64,000 bases of DNA from Lentzea californiensis (GTDB lineage Bacteria > Actinomycetota > Actinomycetes > Mycobacteriales > Pseudonocardiaceae), in assembly GCF_024648825.1 (NCBI RefSeq), contig NZ_JANBBE010000002.1, positions 62,001 through 126,000 on the forward strand, in the 5' to 3' direction. The position numbers and the translations under genes are program-made. Positions 41,727-50,531 of this stretch are shown piece by piece (within the stretch, counting starts at the first letter, position 1; each line of letters starts with the position of its first letter). The notes beneath the pieces were generated by a model, which worked only from the letters and a program-made list of their open reading frames with translations, made no database searches and was not told where the DNA came from.

Positions 41727-42850
41727 TTCGGGTTCCCCACATTCAGCTTGGTCACTGGACCGGTGACGGGTTCTGGCAGTCGCAGCGGCCCGTCGCCGGG
41801 CGTGATGCTGCCGAGCAGCCGCGGCCCGGACGCGCCGGTCGCGGACGGCGTGTTGCCCGCGACCCCGTGCCACGTCAGGAATCCGAGCAGCGCGGCGAGG
41901 TAGGCCTCCTTGCCGTCGCGCGGCAGGCCCAGCGAGTCGCTGATCTTCAACGGGATGGGGTCGAGCGCCTTCGTCAGTGCTTCGACGAGCACCGGGTTGC
42001 GCATCCCGCCGCCGGACGCGACGACGGTGCTCGCGTCGTGCGCGCGGCAGGCGTCGGCGATGGTGCGGGCGGTGAGTTCGGCGAGCGTGCGGAGCATGTC
42101 CTCGGCCTGGACCGTGGGGAAGCCCTGGAGGTACTCGGCGTTGAAGTGCTCCTTGCCGGTCGACTTCGGCCACGGCTTGGCGTAGTACGGGTCGGCGAGG
42201 AGCTTCTTGAGGACGTCCTCGCGGACGTTGCCCCTCCTCGCGAACTCGCCGTTGGTGTCCTGGCGCCGTTCGCCGTGGGAGAGCACCTCCATGACGGCGT
42301 CCATCAGCGCGTTGCCGGGCCCTGTGTCGTACGCGATGGGCTGGCTTCCGGGTCTCACGACGGTGATGTTCGCGATGCCGCCGATGTTCAGCGCGATCGC
42401 GGGCCCGTCCTCGACCATGCCGGCGAGCCACAGCGCGTCGAGCGTGGACGCCAGGGGTGCGCCCTGGCCTCCCGCGGCGACGTCGCGGACCCTGAGGTCG
42501 GCGACGACGGGGACGCCGGTGCGTTCGGCGATCCAGGCGGGCTGGCCGAGCTGCAGGGTGCCGAGGCAGTCGCCGTCCTGCACCTCGTGGTGCACGGTCT
42601 GCCCGAGCGACGAGATCAGGTCCGCCGGCAGGTAGCCGGCGGCGACTTCGCCGAAAGCCTGTCCGAGCGAAGTGTCGAAGGCGCACACTTCAGCGAGGTC
42701 CCGTGGTTTCTCCAGGAGGTCCTTCGGGAACGGGTGCTCGGCGCACTGCACCGGCACGAGCTCGACGACGTCGCCGTGGATCGACAGGTCGGCGACGGCG
42801 ACGTCGATACCGTCCATCGACGTGCCGGAAATCAGTCCGATCACCCTCAC
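41714..42850 (-). CDS. anmK: anhydro-N-acetylmuramic acid kinase
   Basis: AnmK opens and phosphorylates 1,6-anhydro-MurNAc to MurNAc-6-phosphate in peptidoglycan recycling. The 378-residue protein starts RVIGLISGTSMDGIDVA, the family signature, and has LGQTVHH, LNIGGIANITVV, YDTGPGNALMD and ASGGGMRNPVL. It uses GTG as start. The next step enzyme MurQ is not present in the window. It diverges from ftsY and leads an operon with a sodium symporter. Confidence 0.95.
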   Translation of the reverse strand: MRVIGLISGTSMDGIDVAVADLSIHGDVVELVPVQCAEHPFPKDLLEKPRDLAEVCAFDTSLGQAFGEVAAGYLPADLISSLGQTVHHEVQDGDCLGTLQLGQPAWIAERTGVPVVADLRVRDVAAGGQGAPLASTLDALWLAGMVEDGPAIALNIGGIANITVVRPGSQPIAYDTGPGNALMDAVMEVLSHGERRQDTNGEFARRGNVREDVLKKLLADPYYAKPWPKSTGKEHFNAEYLQGFPTVQAEDMLRTLAELTARTIADACRAHDASTVVASGGGMRNPVLVEALTKALDPIPLKISDSLGLPRDGKEAYLAALLGFLTWHGVAGNTPSATGASGPRLLGSITPGDGPLRLPEPVTGPVTKLNVGNPKCAD

Positions 42851-42921
42851 GACGTGTGGTCTATTCCACAGCGTGGCGGGACGCAAGGGCCTTGGTGAAA
42901 TCTTCGCCTAAATGAGCAATA

Positions 42922-42959
42922 CATGGTTGACAGGTCACATGAGGGTCTGTGAAACCATG
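42922..42959 (+). promoter_or_regulatory. ftsY promoter region with an inverted repeat
   Basis: A perfect TTGACA -35 box (42927-42932) is followed at 17 bases by a weak -10 TGAAAC (42950-42955), ten bases before the ftsY GTG. CATGGTT-g-ACA (42922-42932) and TGT-ga-AACCATG (42948-42959) form an inverted repeat around it, so a repressor might bind here. Confidence 0.5.
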
Positions 42960-42964
42960 AGCTC

Positions 42965-44290
42965 GTGTCGACGTCCTCCCTTGTCCTGATCCTCGTCGTC
43001 GTAGCGGTCGTACTGATCGCCGCGCTGGTGACCGGTGTGGTGCTGACGCGTCGCCGTCGCATCAGCCTGACCCAGAAGGAGGAGACGCCGAGGCCTGGCG
43101 GATACCAGGCGTCGTCCGGGATCTCGCTGACCCCGGCGGCCCCCGAAGCCACCACCGCCGAAGCGGTGGCAGTGCCCCAGGTCCCGGTGCCCGTAGAGCG
43201 CCCAGCGCCCGTCGAGCGCCCAGCGCCCGTGGAGCACCCGGTGGCCGAGCGGACCGAGGTCGACGGCCAGCCGGGAGTCGGCGACGACGCCTCCGTGCCG
43301 CGCGACTCGGAGAAGCGCGGCTTCGTCGAGGTCGACCTGCCGGAAGAGGCGTCCGAGGTCGAGGAGATCGAGCCGACGTCCGGCCGCCTGGAACGCCTGC
43401 GCGGCAAGCTCTCGAAGTCGCGCAACGCCTTCGGCACCTCGCTGCTGGGGCTTCTGGGTGCTGGGGACCTGGACGAGGACTCGTGGCAGGACGTCGAGGA
43501 CACGCTGCTGATCGCCGACCTCGGGGCGGCGCTGACGACCGAGATCGTCGAGACGTTGCGCTCGAAGATCGTCGGGACCGGGGTGCGGACCGAGGCTGAG
43601 GCGCAGGCCTTGCTGCGCGGCGTCTTGGTTGACGCTCTTGGGCCCAAGATGGACCGTTCGTTGAAGGCGCTGCCGCACGCCGGCAAGCCTGCTGTGCTGC
43701 TTGTTGTCGGCGTCAACGGTGTTGGCAAGACCACCACCACCGGCAAGCTGGCGCGCGTTCTCGTGGCTGACGGCCGCACTGTGCTGCTGGGGGCTGCGGA
43801 CACGTTCCGTGCGGCTGCGGCTGACCAGTTGGAGACCTGGGGCAAGCGGGTCGGCGCTGAGACCGTGCGTGGGCCCGAGGGTGGGGACCCTGCCTCCGTG
43901 GCGTTCGAGTCCGTGAAGCGGGGGATGGACACCGGGGTCGACACGGTGCTGATCGACACCGCTGGGCGGTTGCACACCAAGAAGGGGCTGATGGACGAGC
44001 TTGGCAAGGTCAAGCGCGTCGTCGAGAAGCAGGCCGTGGTCGATGAGGTTCTGCTGGTTCTTGACGCCACCACCGGGCAGAACGGGTTGACCCAGGCTCG
44101 GGTTTTCGCTGAGCAGGTGGACATCACCGGGATTGTGCTCACCAAGCTGGACGGTACGGCCAAGGGTGGCATCGTGTTTCAGGTCCAGCGCGAGCTCGGG
44201 GTGCCGGTGAAGCTCGTGGGCCTCGGCGAGGGTGCCGACCACCTGGCGCCGTTCGAGCCGGGCGCCTTCGTGGACGCCCTGCTCGGCTAG
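42965..44290 (+). CDS. ftsY: signal recognition particle receptor FtsY
   Basis: FtsY docks ribosome-SRP complexes on the membrane. The 441-residue protein begins with a true membrane helix (SLVLILVVVAVVLIAALVTGV), as in other actinobacteria, then an acidic linker containing repeats of VERPAPVERP (about 70-90). The N domain follows, and the G domain has GVNGVGKTTTTGKLA, DTFRAAAADQLE, LIDTAGRLHTKK and TKLDGTAKGG. The start is GTG. A large palindrome follows the stop. The neighbours smc upstream and amt-glnB-glnD downstream are conserved, though separated here by insertions. Confidence 0.97.
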   Translation: MSTSSLVLILVVVAVVLIAALVTGVVLTRRRRISLTQKEETPRPGGYQASSGISLTPAAPEATTAEAVAVPQVPVPVERPAPVERPAPVEHPVAERTEVDGQPGVGDDASVPRDSEKRGFVEVDLPEEASEVEEIEPTSGRLERLRGKLSKSRNAFGTSLLGLLGAGDLDEDSWQDVEDTLLIADLGAALTTEIVETLRSKIVGTGVRTEAEAQALLRGVLVDALGPKMDRSLKALPHAGKPAVLLVVGVNGVGKTTTTGKLARVLVADGRTVLLGAADTFRAAAADQLETWGKRVGAETVRGPEGGDPASVAFESVKRGMDTGVDTVLIDTAGRLHTKKGLMDELGKVKRVVEKQAVVDEVLLVLDATTGQNGLTQARVFAEQVDITGIVLTKLDGTAKGGIVFQVQRELGVPVKLVGLGEGADHLAPFEPGAFVDALLG

Positions 44291-44305
44291 CCCAAGCCCA
44301 CACTC

Positions 44306-44388
44306 ACGCCTGCTTCTTTCCGCACGCGGGGACCTTTCGTACGCATAGAACGCACGAAAGGTCCCCGCGTGCGGAAAGAAGCAGGCGT
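44306..44388. repeat. 35-bp perfect palindrome between ftsY and the IclR gene (repeat copy A)
   Basis: The left arm 44306-44340 is perfectly complementary to 44354-44388, with a 13-base loop (ACGCATAGAACGC). Its core is GCACGCGGGGACCTTTCGT. It fills nearly the whole space between the two convergent stop codons; the right arm ends on the first base of the IclR stop. A diverged second copy occurs at 54466-54527, so it is a dispersed element used here as terminator. Confidence 0.9.
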
Positions 44389-45134
44389 CAAGCTGTTGCG
44401 GCTTGGTCTGCCAGTCGCTTCGCGACTGCCAGCACCTCCGGCAGGATCCTTGCGACGGCTTCCTTCGTCAGCCTGCCCTCCGGGCCTGAGACTGACACTG
44501 CGGCCAGGGTCGGGCCGCCGATCACCGGGACTGCGATGCACCGCACGCCCAGTTCCTGTTCGGACTCGTCCAGTGCGAACCCGCGTGTCGCGATCTCGTC
44601 CAGCGAGTCGAGCAGTTCGCCCGCGTCTGTGATCGTGTTCGACGTGTAGGCGGGTAGGCCCGTGCGGTCCAGAAGTGCGCGGACGTCTGCTCTGGGGAGT
44701 TGCGAGAGCATCGCCTTGCCCACGCCTGTGCCGTGTGGCAGTAGGCGTCGGCCCACCTCGGTGAACATGCGCATCGAGTGCTTTGACGGCACCTGCGCCA
44801 CGTAGACGACCTCGTCGCCGTCCAGGACGGCCAGATTTGCCGTTTCCTCTACTGAGTCGACCAGTTGCGAGAGCAGTGGTCTTGCCCAGGTGCCGTATTG
44901 GCGGGAGGCGGTCTCGCCGAGGCGGATCAGGCGGGAGCCGAGGGTGTAGCGGCGGTTGCTGTTCTGGCGTACATAGCCCAGCGTGACGAGGGTGCGGATC
45001 AGGCGGTGGATCGTGGGGAGGGGTAGGCCTGACGTTGCCGCCAGCTCTGAGAGTGAGGCTTCGCCGCCTGCGTCTGCCAGCCGTTCTAGCAGGTCGAAGG
45101 CTCTTTGCAGGGACTGCACGCCACCTGTGGACAC
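44388..45134 (-). CDS. IclR family transcriptional regulator of glyoxylate/purine genes
   Basis: The 248-residue protein has an IclR winged helix (SLQRAFDLLERLADAGG, LSELAATSGLPLPTIHRLIRTL) and the effector domain (ETANLAVLDGDEVVYVAQ, GVGKAMLSQL, FALDESEQELGVRCIAVPV). Relatives such as AllR and IclR bind glyoxylate and control allantoin and glyoxylate genes. The position next to malate synthase supports that role. The GTG start leaves a 77-base divergent region with an imperfect palindrome that overlaps the aceB promoter. Confidence 0.9.
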   Translation of the reverse strand: MSTGGVQSLQRAFDLLERLADAGGEASLSELAATSGLPLPTIHRLIRTLVTLGYVRQNSNRRYTLGSRLIRLGETASRQYGTWARPLLSQLVDSVEETANLAVLDGDEVVYVAQVPSKHSMRMFTEVGRRLLPHGTGVGKAMLSQLPRADVRALLDRTGLPAYTSNTITDAGELLDSLDEIATRGFALDESEQELGVRCIAVPVIGGPTLAAVSVSGPEGRLTKEAVARILPEVLAVAKRLADQAATA

Positions 45135-45150
45135 GGTGCGGCTCCTCTCG

Positions 45151-45179
45151 TTGCAGTTCCGCAATGCAAAAACTATAGT
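45151..45179 (+). promoter_or_regulatory. aceB promoter with overlapping IclR-type operator
   Basis: TTGCAG (45151-45156) and TATAGT (45174-45179) stand 17 bases apart, a good sigma-70-type promoter. The imperfect palindrome TTGCAGTTCCGCAATGCAA (45151-45169) covers the -35 and part of the spacer; a protein bound there would block transcription. TTCCGCAATGC in it recurs near uraD/hyi. Confidence 0.72.
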
Positions 45180-45211
45180 CCACACAGCAAAACCGAGAGA
45201 GGTGGATCCAG

Positions 45212-46696
45212 GTGCAGGTCCTGACCGAAGAGGCTCTTGAGTTCGTCGCGAAGCTGCATGAGGCGCACGGCGCCCGCAGGGACGAGTTGCTCGCCCTTCG
45301 CAAGGAGCGCCGGCCCCTCGGGTTCCTCCCCGAGACGCAGGACGTGCGTGACGGGGAGTGGACGGTGGCTGAGGCGCCGGAGGCGTTGCGGGATCGGCGC
45401 GTCGAGATCACCGGGCCCACCGAGCGCAAGATGACGATCAACGCGCTGAACTCCGGTGCCAAGGTGTGGCTCGCGGACCTGGAGGACGCGAACACGCCGC
45501 ATTGGGACAACGTCGTGCAGGGGCAGGTGAACCTGTACGAGGCGGCGCGGGAGACGATCGAGTTCACCTCGCCCGAGGGCAAGGAGTACAAGCTCAAGGG
45601 TGGGCCGTACCCGACCATCGTCGTGCGGCCGCGCGGGTGGCACCTCGACGAGCGGAACCTGCAGTTCGGTGGGAAGAACGCTGTTGGTGCGCTCGTGGAC
45701 TTCGGGCTGCACTTCTTCCACAACGCCGAGCTCGGCAAGCCGTACTACTACCTGCCGAAGATGGAGTCGCACCTCGAAGCGCGGCTGTGGAACGACGTCT
45801 TCACGACGGCGCAGCAGCTCAAGGGCGTGCCGCACGGCACCATCAGGGCGACTGTGCTCATCGAGACGATTCCCGCCGCGTTCCAGATGGAGGAGATCCT
45901 CTACGAACTGCGGGACCACGCGTCGGGCCTCAACGCCGGTCGGTGGGACTACCTTTTCAGCGTCATCAAGTACTTCCGCGACGCGGGTGCGCACTACGTG
46001 CTGCCGGACCGCAACAGCGTCACGATGACGGCGCCGTTCATGCGCGCGTACACCGAGCTCCTGGTGAAGACGTGCCACAAGCGCGGGGCGTTCGCCATGG
46101 GTGGCATGGCCGCGTTCATCCCGAACCGGCGTGATCCCGAGGTCACCGAGAACGCGCTGCGCAAGGTTCGCGAGGACAAGACGCGCGAGGCGAACGATGG
46201 TTTCGACGGGTCGTGGGTGGCGCACCCTGACCTCGTGCCGATTTGCCGCGAGATCTTCGACGGGGTGCTGGGTGACCGGCCGAACCAGATCGACAAGCAG
46301 CGTCCGGAGGTCAGCGTCACGGCGGAGCAGCTGCTCGACTTCAAGTCGGCGGGTGGTGCGGCCACGCGTGCGGGGCTCGAGGCCGCCGTCGACGTCGGCG
46401 TGCGGTACATCGCGTCCTGGCTGGGCGGCAACGGCGCTGCGGCGATCCACAACCTGATGGAGGACGCGGCCACCGCGGAGATCAGCAGGTCGCAGATCTG
46501 GCAGTGGATCAACAACAAGGTCGTGCTCGACGACGGCACGGAGGTCACCGCCGACGCCGTCCGGGAAGTGCTGGCGCGGGTCGGGAACGAGCTCGAAGGG
46601 CCGCACGTCGCGTCGGCGGTCGAGCTGTTCGAGCAGGTCGCGCTGTCCGAGGACTTCGTGGACTTCCTGACACTGCCGGCGTACGAGCGCATCTGA
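45212..46696 (+). CDS. aceB: malate synthase A
   Basis: Malate synthase condenses glyoxylate with acetyl-CoA to malate. The 494-residue protein is of the short (A) form: [52 protein letters not shown], the [12 protein letters not shown] signature and the late [10 protein letters not shown] region. GAGAGAGG precedes the GTG start. No isocitrate lyase gene is in the window, and purine-degradation genes follow, so its glyoxylate may come from ureidoglycolate. The next gene overlaps the stop by one base (TGATG). Confidence 0.97.
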   Translation: MQVLTEEALEFVAKLHEAHGARRDELLALRKERRPLGFLPETQDVRDGEWTVAEAPEALRDRRVEITGPTERKMTINALNSGAKVWLADLEDANTPHWDNVVQGQVNLYEAARETIEFTSPEGKEYKLKGGPYPTIVVRPRGWHLDERNLQFGGKNAVGALVDFGLHFFHNAELGKPYYYLPKMESHLEARLWNDVFTTAQQLKGVPHGTIRATVLIETIPAAFQMEEILYELRDHASGLNAGRWDYLFSVIKYFRDAGAHYVLPDRNSVTMTAPFMRAYTELLVKTCHKRGAFAMGGMAAFIPNRRDPEVTENALRKVREDKTREANDGFDGSWVAHPDLVPICREIFDGVLGDRPNQIDKQRPEVSVTAEQLLDFKSAGGAATRAGLEAAVDVGVRYIASWLGGNGAAAIHNLMEDAATAEISRSQIWQWINNKVVLDDGTEVTADAVREVLARVGNELEGPHVASAVELFEQVALSEDFVDFLTLPAYERI

Positions 46697-47865
46697 TGTA
46701 CGAGACATCGCTGTCACCCGACGACGTCGCGCGGGTGACCGCCCGGCTGTCCACTGTGGAACGCAGCTGGCCGGTGGGGCGGCAGCCCGTGCACACGTGT
46801 TACGTGCCCGCCGGCCGCATCATCGGCACCACGATCGCCGACTGGGGCCGTGAGGCGCTGGAGTCGATCGAACCGGAACTGCTCCCGGAACTGCCCGAGG
46901 GCGTGCTGGAACGAGTCGAGGCCAAGCTCCGCCGGGAACCGATCGAGGACCTGCGGATCGACTTCGAGGACGGCTACGGCGCGCCCGAGGACGACGTCGA
47001 GGACATGGACGCCGAGAGCACGGCGAACCTGTTGTCTCGCTGGGTCGCCGAGGGCACCGCGCCGCCGTCGTTCGGGCTGCGCATCAAGTCTTTCGACACG
47101 GCCGAACTGCGTGAGCGCGGCCTGCGCACCCTGGACATCTTCCTGACGGCACTGGAAGAAGTGCCGCCGGGGTTCGTGATCACCTTTCCGAAGGTGACGT
47201 CGGCCGACCAGGTCGAGGTCTTCGGCGAGGTGCTCGACCTCTTCGGCGGGGACCTGAAGTTCGAGATCCAGGTGGAGACCACCCAGTCCATCGTGGACGG
47301 TGAGGGACGGCTCGCGATCCCGCGGTTCATCGCGGCGGGGCGCGGCCGCGTGACGGGCTTGCACTTCGGCACCTACGACTACACGGCGGGCTGCGGGTTG
47401 TCCGCGGCGCAGCAACATCTGGCGCACGGCGCGTGCGACTTCGCCCGGCACGTGATGCAGGTGTCCGCCGCCGGCACGGGTGTCCGGCTCTCGGACGGCT
47501 CGACCAACGTGCTTCCCGTCGGTGATCAGAAGAAACACGGCTGGGACACGCACTACCGGCTGACGCGCCGGTCGCTGGAGCACGGTTTCTACCAGGGCTG
47601 GGACCTGCACCCGGCACAACTGGTGACACGATATGCGGCTGTTTACGGTTTCTACCGCGAAGGTCTGGAAGCGGACGCCGCGCGCTTGAAGGCGTACGTG
47701 GAGAATGTCTCCGGAGGCGTTCTGGACGAGCCGGCGACTGCGCAAGCGCTGTCGTCGTTCTTCCTCCGTGCGGTGGACTGCGGTGCGCTCGATCCGGCGG
47801 AGGTGCAGGTCGCGACGGGGCTGGACGAGTCAGCACTGCGGGGGCTCGCCACCCGTTCGAGCTGA
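46696..47865 (+). CDS. DUF6986 aldolase/citrate lyase-like protein
   Basis: The 389-residue protein resembles the HpcH/HpaI aldolase and citrate lyase beta superfamily in its TIM-barrel motifs: LRIDFEDGYG (metal-binding Glu and Asp), FVITFPKVTSADQVEVF, FEIQVETTQSIVD and GRVTGLHFGTYDYTAGCG. It matches the DUF6986 family as I recall it. The substrate is unknown; its place directly behind malate synthase suggests a C-C lyase that makes or uses glyoxylate or acetyl-CoA, which is an inference. Its ATG lies within the aceB stop (TGATG). Confidence 0.78.
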   Translation: MYETSLSPDDVARVTARLSTVERSWPVGRQPVHTCYVPAGRIIGTTIADWGREALESIEPELLPELPEGVLERVEAKLRREPIEDLRIDFEDGYGAPEDDVEDMDAESTANLLSRWVAEGTAPPSFGLRIKSFDTAELRERGLRTLDIFLTALEEVPPGFVITFPKVTSADQVEVFGEVLDLFGGDLKFEIQVETTQSIVDGEGRLAIPRFIAAGRGRVTGLHFGTYDYTAGCGLSAAQQHLAHGACDFARHVMQVSAAGTGVRLSDGSTNVLPVGDQKKHGWDTHYRLTRRSLEHGFYQGWDLHPAQLVTRYAAVYGFYREGLEADAARLKAYVENVSGGVLDEPATAQALSSFFLRAVDCGALDPAEVQVATGLDESALRGLATRSS

Positions 47866-47940
47866 TCGGGTCATCATCCGTTCGTGTGGTTCTGTCAATG
47901 GCTGTCGAATAGTGCGGGTAATGGGTGCAGGGTGGCTCGC

Positions 47941-48408
47941 ATGAGCATGCGTGCGGGCCTCTGGACCGGCCTCCCCGACCTCGACATGGCCGAGCACAAG
48001 TACCAGGTCGTCGCGTGCGAAGCGGACGTGGACACGCTCATCCGGCTGCTCGACAGGCCCGAGTGCAACGACGGGTCGCTCGACCACTTCGGTCGCGAGC
48101 TCACCGCCGACGGCGACCCGGACCACAACGTGGTGCTCGCCGTGCGCGGTGGGTGGGGCTACATGTACTACGTCGACAACACCTTCATGGGCTGGCCGAA
48201 GGGGTCCCCGGAAGCGCCGTACGTCAACGAGAAGTACACGGACTTCCCGCCCGGCGTGGGCGTTCCGCTCGACCTGTTCCGGCAGCTGCTGATCGAGTTC
48301 ATGGTCTCCGGCGAACGGCCGGCCGGCGTCGACTGGTACTGCGAGGCCGACCTGTTCCACTCGTGGCGCGACCAGCAGATGTCGTTGCGCACGAGCGAGA
48401 ACCGCTGA
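47941..48408 (+). CDS. Imm1-like immunity protein, orphan
   Basis: This 155-residue cytosolic protein has the features of Imm1 immunity proteins: an N-terminal beta region, VVLAVRGGWGYMYYVDN, and the late FPPGVGVPLDLFRQLLIEF followed by VSGERPAGVDWY (Gly-x-x-Pro-x-x-Val-x-Trp). Imm1 members neutralise polymorphic toxins, but no toxin gene is next to it. Two in-frame ATGs (47941 and 47947) and a GTG at 47932 are possible starts. The alternative is a DUF with the same fold and a different role. Confidence 0.6.
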   Translation: MSMRAGLWTGLPDLDMAEHKYQVVACEADVDTLIRLLDRPECNDGSLDHFGRELTADGDPDHNVVLAVRGGWGYMYYVDNTFMGWPKGSPEAPYVNEKYTDFPPGVGVPLDLFRQLLIEFMVSGERPAGVDWYCEADLFHSWRDQQMSLRTSENR

Positions 48409-48440
48409 CTCTCTCAGCTGGTCGCTGGTTGAATGGCCGC

Positions 48441-49724
48441 ATGAAGGCCGTGGTGATGGGTGGGGGAATCGCCGGCTTGCTCGCTGCTCGGGTGCTGACC
48501 GAGACGTGCGACGAGGTGGTGGTCCTGGAGCGGGACGAGCTGTCGGAGGAGCCCGAGTACCGGGCCGGGGTGCCGCAGGGCAGGCACACGCACGGACTGC
48601 TGGTGCGGGGCGGCGAACTCCTGGAGGAGCTGTTCCCCGGACTGCGCGGCGAACTCGTGGCGGAGGGGGCGGTGCTCGCCGACGCGGGGGACATGCGCAT
48701 CCTCAACCCGCTCGGCTGGCTCGCCAAGACGCCCCTGGGCCTGCCGCTGCTGTCGTTGAGCCGCCCGTTGCTGGAGACCTGCATCCGGCGGCGGGTCACT
48801 GCCGAGATCGTGGACGGCGTGCACGTCACCGGTCTGTCGTTCCGCGACGGCGTTGTCGACGGCGTGCTCACCCGCGATGGCAGGGTCAACGCCGATCTGG
48901 TCGTGGACGCGACCGGCAGGGCGTCGAAGCTGCCGGTCTGGCTCGCGACCGCGGGGATCACCACGCCGGAACCCGAGGTGGTCGACTCCGGCACGGGGTA
49001 CGCGACCCGGATCTACGCCGCGCCGGAGGACTTCCCGGTGGTGTACGCGGAAAGCCTGTCCGCGCCGGACCTCCCGCGGGGCGTCGCGGCGATGCGCGTC
49101 GAGGGCGACCGGCTCATGGTCACCGCGCAGGGAGCCGTCGGTGACCACCCGCCGCGCGACCTCGACGGCTACCAGGAGTTCCTGGACTCGTTGCGGGTAC
49201 CGATCTCGGAAATGCTCGCCGACGCCGAACCCCTGACGCCGGTCTACCTGTTCGCCCGCACGGCCAGTCGCCGCAACGCTTTCGAGGACGTGGCGAACTG
49301 GCCGGGCGGACTGGTGGCGGTGGGAGACGCGGTGTGCGCGTTCAACCCCGTGTACGGGCAGGGCATCACCGTGGCGGCGATGGAGGCGCTGTTGTTCCGG
49401 CACCACGGGGACTTCAGCGCCAAGGGGTGCCGGGCGTTCCAGCGGAAGATCGCGAAGACCTCGAAGGGGTCGTGGGCGATGTCCAGCAACGCCGACCGCA
49501 GCTGGGTGGGCCCCAGGCGCGGCGGCCTGCTCGGCTGGTACCTCAAGAAGTGGCAGGCCGGGATCGTGCACGACCCCGACCTGTTCGGCCGCTTCGTCCG
49601 GGTCGTGCACATGGTCGCCTCACCGGCGAGCCTGCTCAACCCGGTGGTGTTCAGAAGGCTGGCAAAGTACTCCAGGCAAGACCAGCCTCGGGGGCGTCGT
49701 CCCGCAGGATCGAGCCCTCGATGA
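48441..49724 (+). CDS. FAD-dependent monooxygenase/oxidoreductase
   Basis: The 427-residue protein starts KAVVMGGGIAGLLAARVL, the dinucleotide-binding motif for FAD, has RPLLETCIRRRV, DLVVDATGRASKLPVWL and the second FAD motif VAVGDAVCAFNPVYGQGIT with the following AAMEAL helix. It belongs to the group of aromatic or isoprenoid hydroxylases and epoxidases seen around secondary metabolism. The substrate is unknown and no biosynthetic cluster is nearby. The last 74 bases overlap the 3' end of the uricase gene on the other strand. Confidence 0.85.
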   Translation: MKAVVMGGGIAGLLAARVLTETCDEVVVLERDELSEEPEYRAGVPQGRHTHGLLVRGGELLEELFPGLRGELVAEGAVLADAGDMRILNPLGWLAKTPLGLPLLSLSRPLLETCIRRRVTAEIVDGVHVTGLSFRDGVVDGVLTRDGRVNADLVVDATGRASKLPVWLATAGITTPEPEVVDSGTGYATRIYAAPEDFPVVYAESLSAPDLPRGVAAMRVEGDRLMVTAQGAVGDHPPRDLDGYQEFLDSLRVPISEMLADAEPLTPVYLFARTASRRNAFEDVANWPGGLVAVGDAVCAFNPVYGQGITVAAMEALLFRHHGDFSAKGCRAFQRKIAKTSKGSWAMSSNADRSWVGPRRGGLLGWYLKKWQAGIVHDPDLFGRFVRVVHMVASPASLLNPVVFRRLAKYSRQDQPRGRRPAGSSPR

Positions 49725-50529
49725 GCCCGTACGGGCGGTCCGCGGCGTAGAAGACCTCGTTGTCGTTCTCCAGGCCGAACGCGCTCAGGTCCACCAGGAA
49801 GTGGTGCTTGTTCGGCATGGAGAGCCGTACCTCGGCGACCTCGGAACGGGCGTTCAGCACGGCCTCGCCCATCGCGTACAGCGTCTGCTGCAACGACAGG
49901 GAGTGCTTGTCCGCGAACGTCTTCAGCATGATCGACCGGATCTCGGCGAACGACTTCGCCCAGTCGGCGTCGGTGCCGATGTAGCGCCAGCGGGCCGTCA
50001 CCGACGTCGCCAGGATGCGGTCGTTCGTCTCCTTCAACGTCGTGTACGGGTCCTTCGGATAGCCGTGGAACTCCGACCCCGTCGACTTCAGCACCACCAT
50101 GTCGCGCACGCCCGACACGACCCACGCCTGCGAGCCTTCGATCGTCACGGCGGTGGTGCGCTTCTCGTTCGAGCCCTGAACGAACGAGTGGTCGTGGCCG
50201 TCGATGCGGTCCCACGAGTGCTCGTCGATCAGGACGCGGGCACCCGTGATCGGTTCCTGCGAGCCGACGAAGTGCCGGCCCAGGCGCAGTGCGAAGTCCT
50301 CGATCTCACCGACCGGGGCCTGCTTCGCGAAGGCGTAGACGGTGTTCTTCTGCGTGTCGGTCGCGAGCACCTTGGCGTTGTCGCCGGTGAGGTGCGTGTC
50401 CGCGAGGTCTCCGCGCAGCGAGGTGCTGACGGTCAGGTCTTTGACGGTGTGCACGGAACCGTTGCGCGACACCGTGACGAGGCGGTTCTCCGCCTTCCCG
50501 TACTGGTTGGGGCCCAGGACGATGGCCAT
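49651..50529 (-). CDS. pucL: urate oxidase (uricase)
   Basis: Uricase oxidises urate with O2 to 5-hydroxyisourate and H2O2. The 292-residue protein shows NQYGKAENRLVTVSR (with the catalytic Lys), TDTQKNTVYAFAK, VLKSTGSEFHGYPKDPYTTL, the TNDRILATSVTARW pattern and a C-terminal MPNKHHFLVDLSAFG segment, all standard for the tunnel-fold enzyme. The ATG lies two bases after the uraD stop. There is no HIU hydrolase gene between or next to them. Its 3' end overlaps the FAD gene by 74 bases. Confidence 0.96.
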   Translation of the reverse strand: MAIVLGPNQYGKAENRLVTVSRNGSVHTVKDLTVSTSLRGDLADTHLTGDNAKVLATDTQKNTVYAFAKQAPVGEIEDFALRLGRHFVGSQEPITGARVLIDEHSWDRIDGHDHSFVQGSNEKRTTAVTIEGSQAWVVSGVRDMVVLKSTGSEFHGYPKDPYTTLKETNDRILATSVTARWRYIGTDADWAKSFAEIRSIMLKTFADKHSLSLQQTLYAMGEAVLNARSEVAEVRLSMPNKHHFLVDLSAFGLENDNEVFYAADRPYGLIEGSILRDDAPEAGLAWSTLPAF

Positions 50530-50531
50530 GT

